Positions 37,021-49,794 of a stretch of 64,000 nucleotides of DNA are shown here, piece by piece. The DNA lies in NCBI RefSeq assembly GCF_024679095.1, contig NW_026111817.1, positions 161,501 to 225,500 of the forward strand. The letters are read 5' to 3'. The notes under the pieces are model-generated. The model had not been told where the DNA came from, searched no databases, and worked only from the letters and a program-made list of their open reading frames with translations. Both the position numbers and the translations under genes were made by a program. Numbering within the stretch: position 1 is the first letter of the stretch; each line of letters starts with the position of its first letter. The DNA comes from Eriocheir sinensis. Taxonomy: Eukaryota > Arthropoda > Malacostraca > Decapoda > Varunidae.

Positions 37021-38690
37021 TAATCTTAATTCCATTCTTTGAGTACTTTTTAACTTCCAATATTATATCACCAGAAACTGTTTGACCAATGCTATCAAAA
37101 TAATATTTTAATCTTACTTCTACCTTCATCTCCTTTCACCACAACCCACTATTCTGGATATAGTTCAATATAAAATACTTGTAAAAGTGTTGAGAGTCTG
37201 TATGCCTAACCCAACCCTCTCCTGTAAATGCACCTCTCAATATGAATAAAGAAAAATATAATTTGACTTATATGTACTAACTCCTTCAATCTTAACAAAT
37301 TTGGGGGACTTGTTAGGTTAGGACGCAAGGGGTTGACATTTAGAGGATACTTTAGTTATGTTAATTGTTAGAGGGAGTAGATTGGGTGGTAAAATGAATG
37401 GTCATGATGATGCTATTCACATGAGCAGCAGGAAAGTATGTCCTGTTTGGAAACTCTGTATGGTGTTTATACAATAAAATACCCATTTCACGAGGTTACG
37501 TTATTTGCAAGTTATTTGAACTGGTGGATATGTAATGATGCAACAAAAAAAAACAAAAAAGTGTTAATCCTAATTTCATTATCTTGAGTACATCCTCCAA
37601 TCTAAACATTATATCACCATAATCTGTTTTGACCACATAAATATACTATTTAATCTACTTTTTACCATTCCTCATAAAAATCCTACCTATTCTATATAGT
37701 TTCTGAGCAGAGTACTTGGTAAAGGTTCGTTAGTTCCAGTATGCCACATCCTAAATAAAATAACAATAAACAATAAACAATAAGAATTTAAAAAGGCAAC
37801 ATGCTGACCATCTATACCATCCCCTTTTTCCCAACAAAACTTGGCATGTTAAGTTAGGGAGGGGTTCGGTGGAGGACGGGCAGGTTTGGTACTAGATTCA
37901 CCATGTTAGGTTAGATGTGTTAGGTAGACAGGTTTAGTAGGAGTTGGTTTGTTGTTGTTAGATTGTTGAGGGAGTGGGGCTGCAGCAGAAATGGTCAAGT
38001 GAGATGTTATTCATGGAAGCAGTAGTGAAAAAGTATGTTCTGCTTCTGGAAACTCTGTGGTTGTAAGTTTGTATACACAAAATACCATTTGACGGGGTTA
38101 CAGGGTTAGTTATGTTACTTGAATCATGAATATGTGAATATGTAACAAAAAATAAAGCATTTAACCTTAATTTCATTAATTTGTGTACATTCCAATTCAA
38201 CATTATATCACATAATTCCAAAGGACTAATGCTATAAATATACTACTAACCATTTTACCATTTTCACAAAACCTACCTATTCTATAAGGTCTTAGACATA
38301 AGTACTTTAAAATTATACTAGCATGTCATCTCCACAAAAAAAAAAATAATAAACAACAAAAATAAATAAAGAATAAAAACAGGGTAAATATGCTTTTAAT
38401 TATTCATAACAACCTCCTCTTCCTCTCAACAAACTTGGCATTGTTGTTAGATGTGCCTTGGTGATGGGGCAGGTTGGCATCAAAGAAGTTTAGTTATGTT
38501 AGGATGTTATGAGATAGGTTTGTGGGCAGAAAATGGTCATAATGAAACTATCTGAAGATAAGTTGCATTTTAGTAAATATGTTCTGTCAGAAGGTCAGTA
38601 TTGTGCTATTACAAAAATACCCACCTGATTAGAAGAGTTTAGTTTGTAAGCCGATTAAACCATGAATATGTGATTACCAACCTTGAGCCA
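37021..38690. repeat. Degenerate satellite, three units of about 540-600 bp
   Basis: Anchors TAATT(T/C)CATT, then GTACAT/GTACTT and ATTATATCACCA begin units near 37027, 37571 and 38168. Each unit continues with ACCTACCTATTCTATA or its equivalent, a GTTAGGTTAG-rich middle, AATGGTCA, GTATGTTCTG/GTATGTCCTG, AAATACCCA(T/C), and ends near ATGAATATGTGA/GTGGATATGTAA. Indels are frequent. The units are old. Confidence 0.8.
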
Positions 38691-39429
38691 TAGCTTCTAC
38701 ACTTCCAGTCCACGCCCTCCATCCTCAGGGCAGTACTCTTTTCCATAATGTCTCTCCTGATTATACGTCTTTTTCATGAATTTGACGAAGACCAACATCT
38801 AAGGACCAATTAAACTTACTCCTTTTTCAGCGTTGGTTCCGGTGTCTGTAGGATGTGCTTCCACAAGCAGATGAGGCGGTTATGGTGCAATTTTCAGCAG
38901 AGCAAGTCGTGACGCAGGAGGGGAGATAGAGGGTATTGACGAGCGACGGAGTAAAACAGCCTTTGAGGTTGCTTCATTCGCCACAAAACCTCAGTTTTTC
39001 AGGTTACGATGCTGTTTATGTGTTTATATACCTTTTATTATTTTTAAATATATACTTTGAATTATGTCGTGATGCTTGTCGTTTTGCACTGAGGTCTTAG
39101 CAACGTGAGTTCGCTATAAAATAGGAAGAAGAAGAAGAAGATATTAGTAGCCAGGATTTGTTACTACCTGACTCAAAAGTTGACGAGATATGATTTTAAT
39201 ACTATGAAACTATTAACTTGATAGTAATTCTCTTAGAGTAAAGTTAGTTTCGAGGACATGCCCTGATATTGTTATTTATTCCATTACATATGACATAATC
39301 CTTCTATGGATGTTATTCAATCAAGTAATGCTTGGTATGGATGTACAATACTAACCAGCATGCATGTGGAATATTAATATGAAGTTTGTGACGAATGGAA
39401 AACCTAACTGTCATGCAAAATGTCAATAT
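38691..39429. other. Unassigned AT-rich DNA
   Basis: No gene seen. (GAA)n at 39126-39140. Confidence 0.4.
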
Positions 39430-39900
39430 GTATTCATTTTTAGTTTAACACCAGACCTCACTGATCAGGGGAAGGTGTTCAATGTCAGCTGTTTCTCCCT
39501 TTCTCTGCTGAACACTTCTCAAACATTTGCTAACAACTCTACCTGGATGGTTTTATGGATGTTCCTTCCTCCCATTTCTCTGCGAGCTTCATCTTCAGAT
39601 TGAAAATTTTTCAATGATGTTCTTCATACCATATATGGCTTAACCCTCAGAAGGTTTATGGTCCTGATGAATCCTCCTATCGTCTTAAAACAGTTTTAGG
39701 TGCATGCACTGCCTGGTGAAATCTTTTTCCATCTTTCCAATTCCCCTAATTTCTCCTTGCTGTTAGTATACCACATTCAACTGGTTCCAAGAAGAGTGAC
39801 TACCCAGTCTCAAACTACCATCCTATTATGCTTAAGAGGATGTAAGCTGTTATGATGGAGAGATAGGCGAAGGAGTGTCTAAAGGAAGAAGACTGACACT
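39430..39900 (+). mobile_element. Jockey-like LINE fragment, start of reverse transcriptase
   Basis: Matches the 45330-45760 region of the longer copy: VFNVSCFSLSLLNTSQTFANN resembles its pre-RT segment, and AGAAGGTTTATGGTCCTGATG encodes the KVYGPD version of the family's KAYGPDG turn. AAGAAGAGTGACTACCC and ATCCTATTATGC then fit the SN-x-RP(I) finger motif. Broken frame; both ends missing. Confidence 0.6.
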
Positions 39901-40249
39901 GAGCATAGTAGAATGGATTTGAAAAGGCGACATTAGTAAAATGGAAAGCAAAGGAGACATTACACAACAGGTCTCACAATCAGGTGGTAGGAGGAGGTAC
40001 TTACAAGAAGGACCTGTTCTGGAAAGAAACGTCTGCTGTGGACTGGTCCCTGTAAAGTGAGGGAGGAGTCCTGTTCTTCTGTCAGTGGTGTAATGGGTGT
40101 GAATGTGAAGTTGTAATTTCCCTTTGCTACCCCATTTTGGGGAGTATTTGTAGATTGACAGATAGGGACAGATAGATAGATATATTATAGATCTACATAT
40201 ACATACACATACACATTGTATTTATATATTTGTTATCTCTGTTTGTTTT

Positions 40250-40345
40250 CAGCATATTGAAGGTCTCTCTGCCAAACTTACAGCATGTGTCACTCTGTCA
40301 CAAGTTCATATCACCTCAAACAAATGGCCTGACTGAGAGGAGACA
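40250..40345 (+). mobile_element. Retroviral-type integrase core remnant
   Basis: With one frameshift the sequence reads SYH then QTNGLTERRQT, matching the YHPQTNGL-x-ER stretch whose Glu is the third catalytic residue of DDE integrases in LTR retrotransposons and Polintons. Only this motif survives, so the element cannot be classified. Confidence 0.5.
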
Positions 40346-41329
40346 AACCAAACATTGAAATCAAGAACGCGCGCTAATGATGCTCAAGATAACTGCATGG
40401 TTGTCTGATATTGCTTACAATGCGTACATCAAAGCAAGCCTACAAAATCTTCACCATTATATCTCATGTCTGGGAGAAGACTCTAAAAAATGGCAGGAGC
40501 CTAACACTCGTTCTACGAACTTAAAACACACACACATGCACACACACACTGGTCATCACACACACAGACACACCTCTTCAAATAGTTTCTGTTAGCAACC
40601 TAAATATTTTGTATATGGGTGTTGAATATTTTGCAGGTATTATGGCTACGAAAAACACACACACACACACAAACTACATTACCGATATATCACTTTTCCC
40701 TCTATATATGACCCATATACTGTTCATATCATCATCGCCGTTATTAATTTGTCCTCACCATTTGGCTGATGCATGTGGGTTCTTCACCTGAGCATACAAG
40801 AAGTGTCTGTCACTGAGAGGGAGTGAATTCAAAACACTGCATGGCAGAAATGGATCTCTGTCATATGAGAATAAGAATAGGAACTGCTGGCGTTAGATAT
40901 TAAATATGTTATATGATTAGAATATTAAAATTAGTTTATTTGACATTAGATATTGGGAGATTTTTTTTTTTATTTTATATAAATGTTGAAACAAAACTCA
41001 ACATAACCCCTGAATAGATAGGTGTTGAAGAATGCATAGTGGCCCAAACAAGCAAAAGTAAACATATAAGAAGATGCACAAAAGGTATCAGAATCTCTGA
41101 CTTCCATGTAAGGGATGTAGTCAAGCGGAACACAGAACAAGCTAATGGAGTGGAAAACAAGCAATGGACAGACTATGAAGAAAATAAATACATTTTTACA
41201 GAACATATACGGGGGTCTGTAACAGACTGGTTGGCTTATACAGACAGCGCTTCTCCTGTACACTCCAATTCTTGCAATTCTTACTCACCATCTATATTTA
41301 TTGACCTCTTCTGAATGTATTTACGATAT
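40346..41329. other. Unassigned DNA with (CA)n tracts
   Basis: Short (CA)n-rich tracts at 40527-40570 and 40654-40671; otherwise AT-rich. Confidence 0.5.
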
Positions 41330-43990
41330 TGTTGTTACAACATGGTGTCTCTGAATCCTGTTCCCATCTGTCCACCACTTATTGGCGGAACCAATTCTGG
41401 CCATGTTTTACAATCTGAATTTATTCATCCTGAAAACCATTGTTAGGTTGTCCCACCTGGCTCTTTTGTATCAAATCTTATTGACATCCCTTTATTGCAA
41501 TCCTCATCCATTTATAGACTTCGATCAAGTCTCCTCAACCTTTCGCCTTAGCGAGCAGTAGATTTAGTCATTTCAGCCTGTCTTCATACAAGCAAGTTTT
41601 CACCCCTCGAATCATCTTTTGTCATCCTCTCTGCACATATTCTAACATCTTGATATCCATTCTATACTAAAATGCAGAACCGAACTCAATCAGATGAGGT
41701 CTAACTAGTGCTGGCAAGTTTGAGGATGACTTCCAGTGCCCCTAGAGCTATTGCCCTTGAGATGAAACCAAGCACCTCTGTTTGCCCGAATTTGCTTTCT
41801 CGAATTTATTGAGCCCCAGGGACGAGGTCAAGTACCACTAGACCCCTCCTAAGTCTCTTCCTCATGACCAGATTCCACGAGAGTGCTATTTATGAGTAAT
41901 TGGTGTGAGGGTTGTCTACTACACTCAGAATGTTACACTTTATTGGACCCATCTGGCCACTTCCCTGCCTAATCATATAGTCTGGGTCGAAAGCTCATCC
42001 TGGAGAATGCTTAGTGTCCTGTCTGATAGGATTACTCGTCAGATCTTTGGTATCATCTGCGCAAACTTGCTGACATCACTACTAATTCCCAGTGTGTCCA
42101 AGCCGCTGATGTAAATATTATAAAAGAGAGGACCCAGCACCGACCTTCAGGGGACGCCACCGGTAACACCGGCCCTCTATTCAGATTTTTACCACGATTG
42201 CACCGCTTCCTACCACCAAGCTTCACGCCTGATCCAGTTCAAACCTTCCCATCTATGCCGTGTGAGCCTCCGTAATTTTAGTAATGGTGATAGAACTTTG
42301 TCGAACGCTTACTTGAAACTGGCACATAATATGTCATAGTTTTCATGTTTGTCAACCGCCGATTACACATTTTTAGGTAGAAGATTAAATAGTTAAAAGG
42401 GCAACACTTCCACCCTTTGTGAATCCATGAACTGTGAACAAAACAGCCAGGATGATCCCGAATGCTCCGGTTATAATTGACCTTCCAATATCTTTCCTGC
42501 TAACTGATGTTAAGCTAATTGGGCCAAGATAATTTGAAGTGGCTCTGTTCCGCTTTAAAATCGGCGTCATATGAAGCATTTTCCATTGATTAAGTACATA
42601 CCAGAATTTACTGACATCTTAAAGATAGACAGTAAGTGGCACTGAGGACCCCTGCACTCTTTCAGTACCTTAGGAATACTGTCCAGTGGGCCCATGATTT
42701 GTTTTCAACCCAATTAATCTCATCCTGAACTACTTGCCTAGGATGATCACATCTCAACTTGTCGTTCCTCTGCCCCACATATACCTGAACTCTCTCCGGG
42801 AATGGTTGTTGACGCTTCCTGCGTGAAAACTGAGGAAATAGTCATTCCATCACGGCCTACATTCTCTCCATTCAGTAACGAGCCACTTGTAAAGAAGTTT
42901 CTTTCAACGGTCCAATTATGTCTGTTTTTATTCTGTACACTGAAGAAGCTTCCTGATCGCTCTAGCCCTCAAGGTGACCTAACTCATAATTTTTTACAAG
43001 AGGTTCTTCACCGACCTGAGTTAGCCTGACATAATCGGTCCCTGAGGGTGGGTTTCTCCTGCCCTTATTTTCCTGAAATACCTCTTCAAGCTTCCCATCT
43101 CATGCTTGAGTCTGTGGTCATCCATTTGAGTTTATTTTCCTTCCTACATTGCTTGAGGAATGTTGTCTCTGACCCTCTGCACCTTCCAATCTGAAATTAT
43201 TGCAGGGCTATTTTACATACCCCTGTCTTTCCAAAGGGTTCCAGCCTGAGACCTGGCCCTCATCCAGCCCTAGGTTCCTCAATTTACCTCAAGGTGGGGT
43301 CTTCTACCTCATAACCTCTGGGGCTTCCCAGTCAGGCACCATCGCCAGGGTTGAGTTCATGGGGTCAATGCCCAGTCCAATCTCTTAAACCCACTTCTCA
43401 GGATTACTGCCACCCATCCTCCCCAACACTCCAGTCACAATGATCATGAGCCTGTTGTTAAGACCAGTTAGAGTACAGTTGGCTCCTGGTGGGCTCAAAT
43501 ACTGCCTTGCTTGGAGAAAATTATCGTGTAATACTTTCTGTAAAACTTTCAGCCTCAGATCACCACCTGCCTCCCCAGTCTATATTCCTATAGTTGAAAT
43601 CTCTGTCGCCTATCTTACCTCCTGCAGCAAAGGGTAATATATCAACTGGCCATATTAGTTGGTGTCTGGAAGAACCCAGAATTGCTTGTCTTTCCTTTCA
43701 GGGACGTCCACCCAAACTTATTTGAAGTCGCTATTTGTTTGAACAGAGTTGTTAGCGAAATATTTAAGTGTGTTCCTTGAAACATGTAAAGTGCCACCTC
43801 TTTCCTTCTTCTTTCATCTTTTGGTGGAAACATCTTGATAAACCATCTACTGATATCTGACATAAAGTTTTTGTTTGTGTATTCACCCATGTTTCTGTAG
43901 ATAGTTATAATGTCGAATTTCGATACACAGCTTTCCTCAGTAGATCTATCTTTGTTCCTGAGACTCCTAACAAGTTATGCATGTTGTTAG
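41330..43990 (-). mobile_element. Old CR1/L2-like LINE copy, heavily decayed
   Basis: Collinear with the minus-strand LINE at 16286-19388 over its whole ORF2. Recognisable pieces include the C-terminal region around 41380-41700, TTTAAAATCGGCGTCAT at 42554 (same as in the other copy near 17690), CATCCTGAACTACTTGCCT near 42720, and the endonuclease part with CTATATTCCTATAGTTGAAA near 43580 and the DRS-like segment near 43940. Dense indels and substitutions leave no long frame. It shares more with the copy at 60128-61560 than with 16286-19388, so it is probably a different subfamily. Confidence 0.75.
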
Positions 43991-44105
43991 GCCCATCCTT
44001 TCTCTTACATCCTTTCGATTACCTCCTTGCGCCTTCTGTCCCAGTTCAAGATACATAGTAGTTACTGATGACAGGTCTAAGAAACATACTGAGAAGACCT
44101 TATGG

Positions 44106-44156
<51 letters not shown>

Positions 44157-44289
44157 AAAAAAAAAATCATTTGCAGTAAATGTATATATTTTTTCTTTCA
44201 ATAACTATATTGATGACTACCAGCTAGTACATTCTGAAGATGCAACCTGGCATTTCTTCAAAAGTCGAGCTCCAGAACAGCCAGAATTC
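43991..44289. repeat. (CA)n with poly-A, in unassigned DNA
   Basis: (CA)n at 44108-44151 followed by A15 to 44166. Confidence 0.9.
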
Positions 44290-46780
44290 TTTGGTTAAGA
44301 AAGTCGCGTATTCGCCTAATTTCATTCTGTGAACATCATCTCTCCTCCTCTAAACCCTCACTTCTTTCTTCCTTTACCGAAACACAGGGTTTCTGAGGCT
44401 CCCAAGGCAATTCTACTCTGTTCCCTCCCACATCTTCTTCATCCTAAATTTCAATCCAAAGCTGATGTTGCGCCCATGCAAGTAACGACATCATTTGCCT
44501 TGTGCCCACGACCTGACTCTTCTGAATTTTCCACCATCCGTTGAAGACTCTCTACCGTCATTCTTATTACTAAATACACATCTAAAGCTGTTTATCTCTC
44601 ACCCAATTTACTCAACTATGCATCTTTGATCATTTGAATTTTAAAGGGATACATCTTTGACCCATCTCCTCTTTTCGCTGAAATTCCATCCTAGAGATTT
44701 CCCAATGTTCACCACCAGTTTATTTCTTTCATCCTCTTCAATAGACCATCCTAAGAATTAAGTTTGCCAACTCTAAGGTATCCTCAACGACCCAGGAGCA
44801 GTTGGTCCAGCACCTCCCACGTATTCCTGATCATGGAGATCGGCTTCCAATATTCAGACTTCTCTTCCACTTCAAACTCCTTCGTTTATTCTGTCAAACT
44901 GTTCTCCGTTGGGGTCTCCTCCGATCATAATCTTATTTTCTGCATTCTGTCCTATCGCTTCCTTGTACATCCCTTCTGACCACCGAAGAGGCGATGCTTG
45001 GTATATTTCATTTCAGTCTTTGGTGGGGATGACCGAGTGATGTGGTACTTTTCCGATTTCCCGTGGAATGGATTACATTGTTTCAGGATAGAGACTTTGT
45101 AGTGGCAGTTTCCAGCGTACCGTTGTGGTGTGATTATTTCTGAATGAGATACATTCCTTCGTCTTTTCTACTCTCACGCTAAAAAGCCTTGGTTTAACTG
45201 GCTGCTTGTTCTTCGTGCTGTTAATGATAGAGAGGTAGCTCTGCAAAAGCTACCAGAGCCTTTCAAACTACTGCCAATTATGAACTTTATATTTCTGCTC
45301 GAACTGCGCTGCTGAATCTTTCCTCCGACAACTCAAAAATTCTTTCATTAATAGAAAATGTCAAATCCTTGTTTTCTAACTCTCTTCCTAAGACTTCTGG
45401 CATCTAGCCAAAACATTCCTCCAACTTCACTTTCTTCATTTTCCTCCACTCTCAGTCCGATTTGGGCAACACGTTGTCTCCATCCATCTTGGTTAGCTGA
45501 ACTCTTCAAATCCTTTTCTAAAACTCCACCTCTGGGACGATTTCTGGCATATTCTCCTACTCATCCTCCAGACTCTTTTTATGCCTGGTGCTATAAGATT
45601 CTTCTCAAATGATGTTTTCATGCCTCTGGCCTCAACTCAGAAGGCTTATGGACCTGATGGAGTGCTCCTCATTGTCTCAAAAACTGTGCCTCTGCACTTT
45701 ATCAGTTCTCTCCTTCTGACCGTTCTATTTCATGGCACTGGTCACTGTTCTTCCCTTCGCAATCTATTAACAGTGAATTGGTGGTCTCTGTCCTATCTCC
45801 CACTTTTATGTTGTTCATTGATGATCTTCTTCAAAACAACTGTCCCATCTATCTTTATTGATGATTCTTAATTCTGCATTATCTACCTCTTTAATAGAAG
45901 ACCTAATTTTCAGAATTCAATTATTTCGTCAGATAATGTGAACTATTTAGCCTCAGACCTTACTATTTCTGATTAAAAGGTTGAACTGGTGTCTCCAACG
46001 CCCTCAAAAACACAAAGCCTACCTATCCATTCATTACTGACCCTTAAAACAACTTAATTCTCATTCCTTGACAACACCCATTAATACCTCTCACTAAACA
46101 TCCTTGTTCATTCTTAACTCCAAAATCTCAACTGGAAACTTCCATCTCATCTCATTAAACTGCTTCTCGAGGCTGGGTGTTCCAGAACTGCCCCGCTTTC
46201 AGTTCTTTCTCCCTGCACAGTTGTTGTCCAAGGTTGGGGTGGCCTTGTCCGTCTCGCATGGAGTATGCATCTTCATAGGGTGGGGGCCCACCACCTGCTG
46301 TCAGCCTGGACAGAGTGGAGGCAGTGCCTTCATCCTTCACTGCCCTCCTCATACTGATAGTCTTCTACCTCTGTGTTCCGCCTGCAATGTTGCCTCTTTC
46401 TATCTTCTATCGATATTTCCACGCTGACTGTTCTTCTTGAACTTCTGGTTAACTGCATGCCTCTGCAATCTCACACCTGACTTTCACTTATGCTCATCCC
46501 AGCCTCGTCCAAGTCTCCTTATGCAAGAGTTAAATCATAGATCAATTTTCTCTTCAACATTCCAACGCTGGTAAACTCCCTTGGAACAATCTTCCTTCAT
46601 CTGGTATTTCCTCCGTTTCCACGACTTGAATCCTTCAAAGGAGGGCACAGACGACTTCCTCCGAAACTGACTTATCTTTCGCCACCCTTTTGACTTTAGG
46701 AGCAGCGAGTGCGGCTTTTTATATTAATACATTTTTTACAGTCTTTGAGCTGTCTCCCTTGCTGTAAAAAAAAAATAAAA
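44290..46780 (+). mobile_element. Jockey-like LINE, longest copy
   Basis: Plus-strand relic covering ORF2 from the endonuclease end to the tail. It includes FSVGVSSDHNLI (44905-44940, with the catalytic SDH of the AP endonuclease) and, near 45020-45070, the FGGDDRVMWYFSDFPWN stretch. At 45640-45670 is KAYGPDGVLLIVSK (reverse transcriptase entry), and FYRYFHADCS near 46410 is the C-terminal region. It then runs to GAGCTGTCTCCCTTGCTGT and A10. The fingers-palm core with the catalytic aspartates falls in 45770-45880, where it is too damaged to see. Frame broken many times; inactive. Confidence 0.75.
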
Positions 46781-48489
46781 GAGGCCACTTTCTGATCTTT
46801 AGGCAAAAGTAGTCCGTCCAGTTCAGACACCAACAGATGGAACAGACGTAGTAGCTAATAGCTGAATCCTCACTCAGAGGCATTTGTCTTGCTGAAGTGC
46901 TATATTTGACACCCAGAAAAAGTCGCAGAATTATCATAACACGGTCGTTACACCTGCACCTAAACATGTTGGAGGGGAGCAGACTAGACCTTCTTGCAAT
47001 TGTTTGATGAGCACATATATCATGCGTTTAGCATTGTTATTGATGACTTAACATTGTGCCCCTGCAATCATACATGTATATAATATGTGCAGTAGAGATG
47101 CACACCAATGTAATGAATGAGGTCAGAATTTTCATTCCAATTTTAAATGTTGAGGGTGTCACTGGTGACAGTCAGTAATATAAGATGCCCAATCGATACA
47201 TTGAATGTATACGATTCCATGGATTAAATTGAAAGGGCCTGATAGGAAAAAGTTCTTGATCAACTAGCCATGATAAAGACTCTAAATTCTTCTTGTTGTG
47301 CAGTAAAGACCACAAACACAGAATCGAAGCTGGATAGTGACTGTATTATTTGCTGAAGCTCACTATGATTCAGGCCTCAAGCTTGGAGATGTCCACAGGG
47401 AATACTTCTTGGCTACCAGGACAAGATGAGAGACTATCCAGCTTTTTGTCATCTTACTGAAAAGATGGGACGGTTTCCTAGCTTCATAGTGTGAGAGGGA
47501 CACCACATAAGCGAAATCCATTAAAGTCTATTGTCACTGCAGAAATATGGATGTTGAGGGGCTAAATTTTATGGTTCAGTGCACATGCCAGGAATGGCAG
47601 GTCACCAGCAGGTGTGAAAAGGTCCCCAAAATAGTCCTCCTGGACCATTTTTTTTTTGTTGCAGCTGTGTGGCAGAACAATCTTGATAAGACAAGTAGCT
47701 TTAATACATTAGAACCCTGCAGGCGACACTTTGCCAGTTAAAGGAAGATATGATGGTTCCTTTTCTGCGCTTCCTGCCATTCTGTTTTTTTTTTTTTTCT
47801 GCAGATGTTATCTAGCTGGAGCAAACTGCTCAGATAATGCCTGAGAGGTGGTGTCTTGCACAGTGATTTCTTCGTATGTCCCATCAGTTCAAGGATTTCA
47901 ATTTTTTTTTCAGGAGAAGTATTTAGTGTTTTACCATGGTTTCAGCGGAAGGTGTGCATTTTGGTCAGGTTTTATTTGTTATTAGGCGTAACATTTCCAG
48001 TGGTGGCGGAAATGTCTTCATCTTATTCTTCTGGTTATTCCACTCCCAGTCTATGTTTCAATGTTTTGATGTGAGCGTTTTTTTTTCTTTCTTATTCTTT
48101 GCTCCTTTTCATGGATTTTGCAGTTTGATGACACTGACAACATTTCCTTCATCTTCGGGTTCAGGCGCTTTATTAATACACAGTCATTGGCTACTCGGCA
48201 CGTTGATAAACGAGAATTTTGGGGTTGCCGTATTGATATTCGTTGTTGTGCTGCGCAATATCATTCATAAATGCTTTTTATTATTATTTTTTTTTATTTT
48301 AGGTACGACTATCAATAGCGGATTTTGTTTGTTCGCTTGTTCCTCATCATTGCTAATTTTGGAGGCGATATGAATTAGCTCATAGACCCCTTATGACCGT
48401 TCCTACATGATTTGTCTGATTTTGTTTCACTTCACGACAATTATTCATCTGGTACATCCACAGGAATTGTATTGAATGGTATATATATA
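46781..48489. other. Unassigned DNA
   Basis: A 145-codon plus-strand frame at 47936-48373 is rich in Phe and Leu. It looks like a chance frame in T-rich DNA rather than a gene. T-runs at 47649-47658, 47787-47799 and 48286-48297. Confidence 0.35.
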
Positions 48490-49010
48490 ATTTATTGTGA
48501 TTGGAACGTTTGAGATATGCTTTGAAATATGTATGTTATGGGCACATACTACTTTCTTCTGCGATGCATGCCATTAAATCTCTTTGTTCCACCTGGGAAA
48601 CTGTATGTCATCTTTATCTCCTTTTTTCTTTTAATTTCTTCCACCATGGTTGTTCAACATTTATATGGAGGAAGGTGTTATTAGAAAGAAATGAAGGGCA
48701 ATTCGCAAGCTGGAGTAAGACGTTTGTTTATGGAAGGAAGTGAGTACCGAATTCGATAATGCATGATTTATTATTGCGCTCATTGGTGAAAATGAAAGCG
48801 ACTTCCACAAAATTTGGTCAGTGTTTTGATAGTGTATATAAAAGGAGCAGAAAGCTGAGCAACGTCATCAAAGTAAAGGATGGTCTAGAGCAAAGTAGAA
48901 GTGAGCTAGATTTTTATATTCATATAGAGTGGGGAATGAATGTGAAAATAATGCAAAATAATTTGAATGTAGAAGAAATGGAGTGTGGTCAATGAGTTTG
49001 GGTAGCTGAC
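48490..49010 (+). mobile_element. Possible LINE reverse-transcriptase remnant
   Basis: KFGQCFDSVYKRSRKLSNVI at 48816-48875 and the preceding HDLLLRSL loosely follow the LLFADDTVL...EFGRVCERRKLKVNV thumb of RTE/I-type LINEs, but the catalytic FADD itself is not visible. Low certainty. Confidence 0.25.
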
Positions 49011-49488
49011 TGTTATAAGTTAAGGTGGCAGGAGAGATAGAGAGGCATACAAAGGAAGAAGGTTGAAGGGCTTTGATGAGTTGGCAGAATAAGGCAGAAG
49101 CAGAGTATGAGGCATGGTATAGTGCAGAAACGTGGCCTGGAATTTGTGCCAGGAGGTCTAGAGCAGGGCAGTGGAAAGTTGTTATTGAGGAGGCCAGGGT
49201 GTGAGTAGAATGGATGGAACAGGTAATGAAAGGCACATATTTCTTGGAATGTGTCAGGGGGGTGCATGGGAGCAGTTGGAGTGGAAGAAGTGAAGCTGAT
49301 AAACTTGAAAGGCAAGCTCTGGGTCACATGGGAGCGGGGAATGATAGAAGATAAGATGACCAGGGCGGTGGCGTGAGGAGATAGAGGGAGGAAATGCTAG
49401 AGACTTATCTTCTATGGAATAGAGAGATAGGTGCAAAAGCATGTTAGAGAGGGGGGAGATCTTGAGAAGCTGAGAAGGCAAGGATGGA

Positions 49489-49794
49489 GTGTCTGATAGA
49501 TGTGCTGGAAGCCTTTTCCAAGCTGTGGAAGGTCCCCTGGTGGGAGTCCAGAAGCAGGCGTCCACGTGCCCAATATGGCTGGAGTTGCTGTTGACGGATC
49601 AGTACAAAGTCATTCCAGTGATATCCCATGATCCCAGTGTAGACACCCATTACCTGGGTTGCATCAATCCGCCTCTCCCATTCGCCATTCAAATGTCCAT
49701 TCGACAGCCACAGAGCAGACAGGAGCACTACGACTCTGAAGATCCGGACTTTTGGTCCTTCAAGCCAGATATCGACAACGCTATAATCTATTGA
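49489..49794 (+). CDS. Unidentified coding-like exon
   Basis: A 101-codon frame whose second half has a coding-like composition: CPIWLELLLTDQYKVIPVI, HDPSVDTHYLGCINPPLPFA, EDPDFWSFKPDIDNAIIY and a stop. It is not a family I recognise and the flanks show no definite splice sites. It may be a single exon of a host gene or a fragment of an unknown element. Confidence 0.3.
   Translation: MSDRCAGSLFQAVEGPLVGVQKQASTCPIWLELLLTDQYKVIPVISHDPSVDTHYLGCINPPLPFAIQMSIRQPQSRQEHYDSEDPDFWSFKPDIDNAIIY

Noticed and set aside
47936..48373. 145-codon frame, possible membrane protein
   Set aside because: Phe/Leu richness comes from T-rich DNA with homopolymer runs; there is no start context, splice support or recognisable motif.
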